Positions 6,082-9,503 of a DNA stretch of 9,503 nucleotides are shown here, one piece after another. The DNA is from Bacteroidales bacterium UBA4243 (lineage in GTDB: Bacteria > Bacteroidota > Bacteroidia > Bacteroidales > F082). The notes under the pieces are model-generated. The model worked only from the letters and a program-made list of their open reading frames with translations, was not told the origin of the DNA and did not search any database. Position 1 is the stretch's first letter, and each line of letters starts with the position of its first letter. Location: NCBI GenBank assembly GCA_002396205.1, contig DGXB01000121.1, positions 1 through 9,503 on the forward strand, in the 5' to 3' direction. The translations under genes were made by a program, and so were the position numbers.

Positions 6082-6735
6082 ATGAAAACCAAGTTACAAC
6101 AGAAATACGATGCTTTTGTAGCCTATTTCTCCGAACATATGCCTGTGGCTGAGTCGGAGTTGCACTACAAGGATCCGTATCAGCTTTTGGTGGCAGTGAT
6201 TCTCTCGGCGCAATGCACCGACAAGCGCGTCAACATGACCACGCCGGCCTTGTTTGAACGTTTCCCGACGGCCAACGACATGGCAACGTCCTCGGTAGAA
6301 GAGATTTACACCTACATCAAGAGCATCTCCTATCCCAACAACAAGGCCAAGAACCTGTTGGGCATGGCGCAGACCTTGGTGCGCGACTTCAACGGCATCG
6401 TACCTGACACATTGGAGGACTTGCAGAAGCTGCCAGGCGTTGGCCGCAAGACCGCCAACGTGATGCTCGCCGTGGCTTTCCATCAATCGGCGATGCCAGT
6501 GGATACGCATGTCTTTCGTGTGTCGAACCGCATCGGGCTGACGAAAAACTCGAAGAATGTGTTGGAGACCGAAAAAACTTTGGTGGCGCATTTGCCCCAA
6601 GAGGTCGTCTCCAAGGCACACCATTGGCTTATTTTGCATGGACGCTACACATGTTTGGCGCGCAAGCCGAAATGCGAGAGCTGCGGTATTACAGGGATAT
6701 GTGATTATTTCCAGAAGAAATTGAAAATCAAATAA
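6082..6735 (+). CDS. nth: Endonuclease III (DNA glycosylase/AP lyase)
   Basis: The 217-residue protein matches endonuclease III along its whole length and is close to the usual family size. It has the opening Y-Q-L-L-V-A-V-I-L-S-A-Q-C-T-D, the helix-hairpin-helix L-P-G-V-G-R-K-T-A-N-V with catalytic K123, and V-D141-T-H-V-F-R-V-S-N-R with the catalytic aspartate 18 residues later, as in the Escherichia coli enzyme. The [4Fe-4S] loop is C191-x6-C198-x2-C201-x5-C207. It removes oxidised pyrimidines in base-excision repair and cleaves the abasic strand by beta-elimination. The ATG at 6082 is chosen because it gives a family-like N-terminus and follows an A-rich stretch; an in-frame TTG at 6001 would add 27 residues encoded within the structured repeat region and is unlikely. 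The next gene starts 9 bases after its stop, so the two are probably co-transcribed. Confidence 0.96.
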   Translation: MKTKLQQKYDAFVAYFSEHMPVAESELHYKDPYQLLVAVILSAQCTDKRVNMTTPALFERFPTANDMATSSVEEIYTYIKSISYPNNKAKNLLGMAQTLVRDFNGIVPDTLEDLQKLPGVGRKTANVMLAVAFHQSAMPVDTHVFRVSNRIGLTKNSKNVLETEKTLVAHLPQEVVSKAHHWLILHGRYTCLARKPKCESCGITGICDYFQKKLKIK

Positions 6736-6744
6736 ATAATTATT

Positions 6745-7212
6745 ATGAACGACTACGATTACTCAGAACAACCTAAGAAAAAAAGAGGAACGGGAAGAAA
6801 GATTTTTGGGACTTTGTTGTTCCTCATCCTTTTGGTAGCGGCTGGATTCTTCTATTTCAAGTTTTACTTCGTCTTTGGCGAAGGCGTGAAAGCTGGCGAG
6901 CTCAACCGCATCGTTTACAAAGGCTATGTCTTCAAGACTTATGAGGGCTTGCTCATTCAGGCCGGTTACAACAACCAGTCCCATACATCAGGCGTACAAT
7001 CGAATACCTTTGACTTTTCGGTGGCCGACAAGAATGTGGCCAAAGAGCTGGAAGCCAGTGCAGGAAAGTTTGTGCAAGTGCATTACAAGGAATACAAAGG
7101 CGCTTTGCCTTGGCGCGGTATGCAAAAGTATGTGGTCGACAGCGTGCTATCGGTCACCAGTCTTAGCGAGCCAGAACACACACCGGTAACAGTACCAACC
7201 GAGATTTTTTAG
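6745..7212 (+). CDS. Single-pass membrane protein of unknown function (Bacteroidales-type)
   Basis: The 155-residue product starts with a hydrophilic, basic segment (K11-K-K-R-G-T-G-R-K19) followed by one membrane helix at about 20-43, giving a type II topology with the rest outside the cytoplasm. The exported part opens V-F-G-E-G-V-K-A-G-E-L-N (43-54), then Y-K-G-Y-V-F-K-T-Y-E-G, and later H-Y-K-E-Y and L-P-W-R-G. I recall these motifs from small Bacteroides proteins that databases often label '6-phosphogluconate dehydrogenase'. That label cannot be right here: there is no Rossmann fold, and the protein is far too short. The domain looks beta-rich. It sits 9 bases behind nth, probably by operon convenience. 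Its TAG stop overlaps the stop of the convergent TPR gene (shared bases 7210-7211). The function is unknown, and the resemblance is from memory. Confidence 0.82.
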   Translation: MNDYDYSEQPKKKRGTGRKIFGTLLFLILLVAAGFFYFKFYFVFGEGVKAGELNRIVYKGYVFKTYEGLLIQAGYNNQSHTSGVQSNTFDFSVADKNVAKELEASAGKFVQVHYKEYKGALPWRGMQKYVVDSVLSVTSLSEPEHTPVTVPTEIF

Positions 7213-9236
7213 TTGCTTCTCGAAACCTCTAACTTGCCGATTTCCACCTCGTTGTTCTCGGAGATGATCTCAATCCAGGTGTTGTCTTCGCTGAACCACT
7301 TGTATTGCGAGCCGATGCGGAAGATGAAGGTCTTCTCATCGGCAGAGGCCGCGATGGGCAACACGAAGCCGCCGTTCTTGCCGCCTTCGCCACCGAAGGA
7401 GACGATCATCGGGAAGGTCTTCTCGGGGTGCGGGTTGCGTACCTTGATGATGATGTAGTTGGAACGACGCACAGCCACTTCGATCTTGTTGAACTCGAAG
7501 CGTTGGGCTTGTCCGGCAGCCAGCAGCAAAGGCTCGCTGTTCAGCTCATACAATTTGTTCTGCTCGATGATTTCGCCGATACGGGCAATCATCTCGGTGG
7601 GGTAGGTCTCCAAGCCAAGTTCCTCAGCCTTGGTGTAGGCCTCAATGGCCTTGTCGAAGGTGTTGCTTCTGAAGTTGGCGTCGCCTTCCTTGACGAACTT
7701 GTCGTATTGGGCCCTCAAAACGGCAAGACGGTCGTTTTCGGCCTTTTCGGCAGCTGCCAATTGAGCGGTAGCCGTTGGGTCTTCGGGTTTGTAGATCAAG
7801 GCGGACTGGTAGTGCGTGATGGCTTCGGCGAACTTCTCGGCAGTCATGGCGGTGTTGCCAGCGCCCATGGCGTGGTTGTAGTGTTCCTCGATTTCAGCCG
7901 CCATTTGTGCGAAGATGCCATCAATCTGTTGGATTTTGGCCGTGGCCGAGGCATTGCCTTCGTCGAAAGCCACCACTTCTTGGTATTTCACTTTCGCGTT
8001 GGCATAGTCTTGTTGGTTGAACAATTCATCAGCGGCATCAAGCATGCTCTTGATGGTTGCTTGTCGCGCAGCTTCTGCTTCGGCGGCCAAGCGCGCAGCT
8101 TCGGCCTCGGCAGCGAGACGGGCTGCTTCTTGCTCTGCTGCAATGCGTGCGGCCTCTTCGGCAGCCAAACGTGCCGCTTCCTGTTCCGCTGCAATGCGTG
8201 CGGCCTCTTGTTCGGCTGCAATTCTTGCGGCTTCTGCTTCGGCGGCCAAGCGTGCTGCTTCAGCCTCGGCAGCCAAACGCGCAGCTTCTTGTTCGGCAGC
8301 GATGCGTGCTGCTTCTTCGGCGTCCTGTTCGGCAATGAGCGGGTCGAGGCGGGCAATCATGTCGGTGGCGTAGGCATCGCCGGCTACGACGTCCAATGCG
8401 TTCTGATACTGCGCTTTGGCCTCCTTATAAGCCTTGTTCTCATAAAGTTGGTCGGCAGCGGCGATGATGCCATTGTATTGGTCGGCAATGCCTTTGGCGT
8501 TTTGGAATTCGTTGCGTTTGGCGTTGGCTTCTATGTCGTTGGGGAAGAGTTCGAGGGCTTGGTTGATTTTCTCCAAGGCAGCCTCGTAGTTTTTGCGCAG
8601 CCCTTGTTGGCGTGCATCTTCCATGAGCTTGTCGAAGCGTGCCACCTTTTCTTCATAGAGTTGTTTCTTCTGGCGGGCTTCGGTCAGTTTTTCCTTGGGC
8701 AGCTTGTCGGCGGGGAAGATTTGGCTGGCTGTTTCGAATTGCATGATGGCTGCGTCATAGTTGTCCTCCGCCAAAAGGCTTTCGCCAAGGCTCATGGCGT
8801 TGTCGTAGGCATCCTGTTTGTCCTGCCGTTCCTTGAGGATGGCACGCGCCGCATCGGCCTGACCGCCAACGTATTTGTCTTCGGGGAAGACTTTCAGAGC
8901 TGCTTCATATTCAGCAAGGGCTTCCTCATATTTTTGCTGGCCAAAAAGTTGGTCGCCGGCATCGAGGTGGGCATAAAAGACCTCCTGTCGGGCACCGTCT
9001 TCCTGGATTTTCTTGACGGTTTCGTCAAGTTTCTTCTTGGCTGTGGCGTCGCCCGACTTCTGTTTCAAGGCCATCTCGTAATAGGTCTTGGCACTGATGT
9101 AGTCCTTTGCGTTGAACTTGTCGTTGCCTTTCTTCATCAGCGACTCGTACGATTCGGCGTTCTGGGCTTTGGCAACGTTGACACCCATCAAAAGCGAGGC
9201 ACCAAAGAATATGGAAAAAAAGAATCTTTTATTCAT
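7209..9236 (-). CDS. Secreted TPR protein with nine-residue-repeat helix and C-terminal beta domain
   Basis: The 675-residue product has a Sec signal peptide (MNKR, hydrophobic 5-19, cut likely after A-K-A24 before Q25). Five TPR-like units of about 46-48 residues span roughly 30-300; typical pieces are Q-K-Y-E-E-A-L-A-E-Y-E-A-A-L and K-N-Y-E-A-A-L-E-K-I-N-Q-A-L. An alanine/glutamate/arginine repeat fills 307-393. Three more TPR units follow (about 394-550). The end (about 567-675) is a different, beta-rich domain with V-S-F-G-G-E-G-G-K-N-G-G-F-V-L-P and a final W-I-E-I-I-S. No lipobox cysteine is present, so it is probably periplasmic or surface-exposed. TPR units suggest a protein-binding scaffold; the C-terminal domain resembles nothing I can name. 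The start follows an A/T-rich region without a clear promoter word. It is convergent with the membrane-protein gene, overlapping by four bases. Being Ala/Glu-rich, its opposite strand is open for nearly 2 kb, but that frame is not a gene. Confidence 0.88.
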   Translation of the reverse strand: MNKRFFFSIFFGASLLMGVNVAKAQNAESYESLMKKGNDKFNAKDYISAKTYYEMALKQKSGDATAKKKLDETVKKIQEDGARQEVFYAHLDAGDQLFGQQKYEEALAEYEAALKVFPEDKYVGGQADAARAILKERQDKQDAYDNAMSLGESLLAEDNYDAAIMQFETASQIFPADKLPKEKLTEARQKKQLYEEKVARFDKLMEDARQQGLRKNYEAALEKINQALELFPNDIEANAKRNEFQNAKGIADQYNGIIAAADQLYENKAYKEAKAQYQNALDVVAGDAYATDMIARLDPLIAEQDAEEAARIAAEQEAARLAAEAEAARLAAEAEAARIAAEQEAARIAAEQEAARLAAEEAARIAAEQEAARLAAEAEAARLAAEAEAARQATIKSMLDAADELFNQQDYANAKVKYQEVVAFDEGNASATAKIQQIDGIFAQMAAEIEEHYNHAMGAGNTAMTAEKFAEAITHYQSALIYKPEDPTATAQLAAAEKAENDRLAVLRAQYDKFVKEGDANFRSNTFDKAIEAYTKAEELGLETYPTEMIARIGEIIEQNKLYELNSEPLLLAAGQAQRFEFNKIEVAVRRSNYIIIKVRNPHPEKTFPMIVSFGGEGGKNGGFVLPIAASADEKTFIFRIGSQYKWFSEDNTWIEIISENNEVEIGKLEVSRSN
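8058..8318 (-). repeat. In-gene 27-bp repeat array coding for AE[Q/A]EAAR[L/I]A units
   Basis: Ten tandem units encode residues 307-393 of the TPR protein. The consensus is the nine residues A-E-(Q/A)-E-A-A-R-(L/I)-A; the first unit is partial (7 residues) and the seventh has lost one residue (8). Units 2-4 (8217-8297) and units 8-10 (8058-8138) are nearly the same at both protein and DNA level, showing a later duplication of a three-unit block with a period of 159 bp. Other units differ at many synonymous positions, so most of the array is not a recent expansion. Confidence 0.85.
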
Positions 9237-9300
9237 TATTCTATCTTTAATTAGGTTATAACGGAACCTTTCGAATATTATTGTAACTCTCCCATAAAAT

Positions 9301-9335
9301 ACTCAACACTCAACACACAACTCTAAACTCTAAAC
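9301..9335. repeat. Heptanucleotide tandem array downstream of the LolD-type gene
   Basis: Five seven-base units follow one another: ACTCAAC, ACTCAAC, ACACAAC, TCTAAAC, TCTAAAC. Two are exact duplicates at each end, with an intermediate copy between. On the minus strand the array begins four bases after the LolD-type stop codon. The rest of the 102-base gap (9237-9338) is A/T-rich; I see no clear promoter word for the TPR gene and no terminator hairpin. Confidence 0.65.
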
Positions 9336-9338
9336 TAA

Positions 9339-9503
9339 TCAGATCCTCCCGTCCTTAATCGTAATCGTCCTGTCCGACATGGCGGCCAAATCGGGGTTGT
9401 GGGTGACGATGACGAAGGTCTGGCGGTGGCGGTCGCGGAGGGTGAAGAAGAGTTCGTGGAGCTCGCGGGCGTGCTGGGTGTCGAGGTTGCCGCTGGGCTC
9501 GTC
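9339..9503 (-). CDS. LolD-type ABC transporter ATP-binding protein, C-terminal part (5' end off window)
   Basis: The frame enters from the right edge and runs 54 residues to a TGA at 9339-9341. It starts in Walker B: D1-E2 followed by P-S-G-N-L-D (2-8), where E2 is the catalytic glutamate and G-N-L-D the D-loop. The H-loop histidine is H35 in V-I-V-T-H-N-P-D-L-A, and the end is S-D-R-T-I-T-I-K-D-G-R-I. The D-E-P-S-G-N-L-D form and the very short tail are typical of the LolD/MacB/FtsE group. Walker A and the signature motif lie outside the window. It would power a LolC/E-type permease; a suitable one lies at 4199-5422, but on the other strand and about 4 kb away, so pairing is an inference. 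Confidence 0.85.
   Translation of the reverse strand, partial: DEPSGNLDTQHARELHELFFTLRDRHRQTFVIVTHNPDLAAMSDRTITIKDGRI

Noticed and set aside
8058..8318. CRISPR-like or minisatellite array
   Set aside because: The repeat has no unique spacers, keeps one coding frame and encodes a regular helix inside an intact gene.
7305..9254. A 649-codon open frame on the + strand with Cys/Gly/Phe-rich repeats
   Set aside because: It is the mirror of the TPR gene. Ala, Glu and Lys codons read in reverse give few stops, and the Cys/Gly pattern is the reverse of the Ala/Glu repeat. The minus-strand frame has a signal peptide, TPR motifs and a natural start.

Overview
The window looks like a piece of chromosome from a member of the Bacteroidales (phylum Bacteroidota), probably an uncultured host-associated lineage. 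Four things point there: three start regions carry the Bacteroidota -7 promoter word TAnnTTTG; starts lack Shine-Dalgarno sequences and are A/T-rich upstream; a DUF1343/NamZ muramidase, a LolC/E-like permease and an AAA-ATPase-like/PD-(D/E)XK protein occur together; and the small membrane protein at 6745-7212 resembles a protein I recall from Bacteroides genomes. Base composition is moderate in GC. I cannot name the species.

Layout. Positions 2-1209 (+) hold the 3' end of a long RelA/SpoT-type alarmone synthetase, followed 65 bases later by a stand-alone RelA/SpoT-type HD hydrolase. A NamZ-type exo-N-acetylmuramidase (1214-2416, -) converges on this pair with only four bases between stop codons. 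NamZ is divergent from an AAA-ATPase-like/PD-(D/E)XK protein (2529-4112, +). The 112-base divergent region holds one good -7 element for each direction. Next on the + strand come a LolC/E-type permease (4199-5422), an acidic protein of unknown function (5494-5943), a 138-base intergenic stretch rich in inverted and direct repeats, endonuclease III (6082-6735), and a single-pass membrane protein of unknown function (6745-7212). This run converges on a secreted TPR protein (7209-9236, -) and overlaps it by four bases at the stop codons. At the right edge, after a small heptanucleotide tandem array, is the C-terminal end of a LolD-type ABC ATPase (9339-9503, -), cut by the window edge.

Functional themes are growth control by (p)ppGpp (synthetase and hydrolase), the cell envelope (NamZ, Lol-type permease and ATPase, secreted TPR protein, membrane protein) and DNA repair (Nth). 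No mobile element, integrase, CRISPR array, tRNA or rRNA is visible, and every complete gene is intact. The items most worth a second look are the split synthetase/hydrolase pair, the structured element between 5966 and 6074, and the nine-residue ion-pair helix inside the TPR protein.
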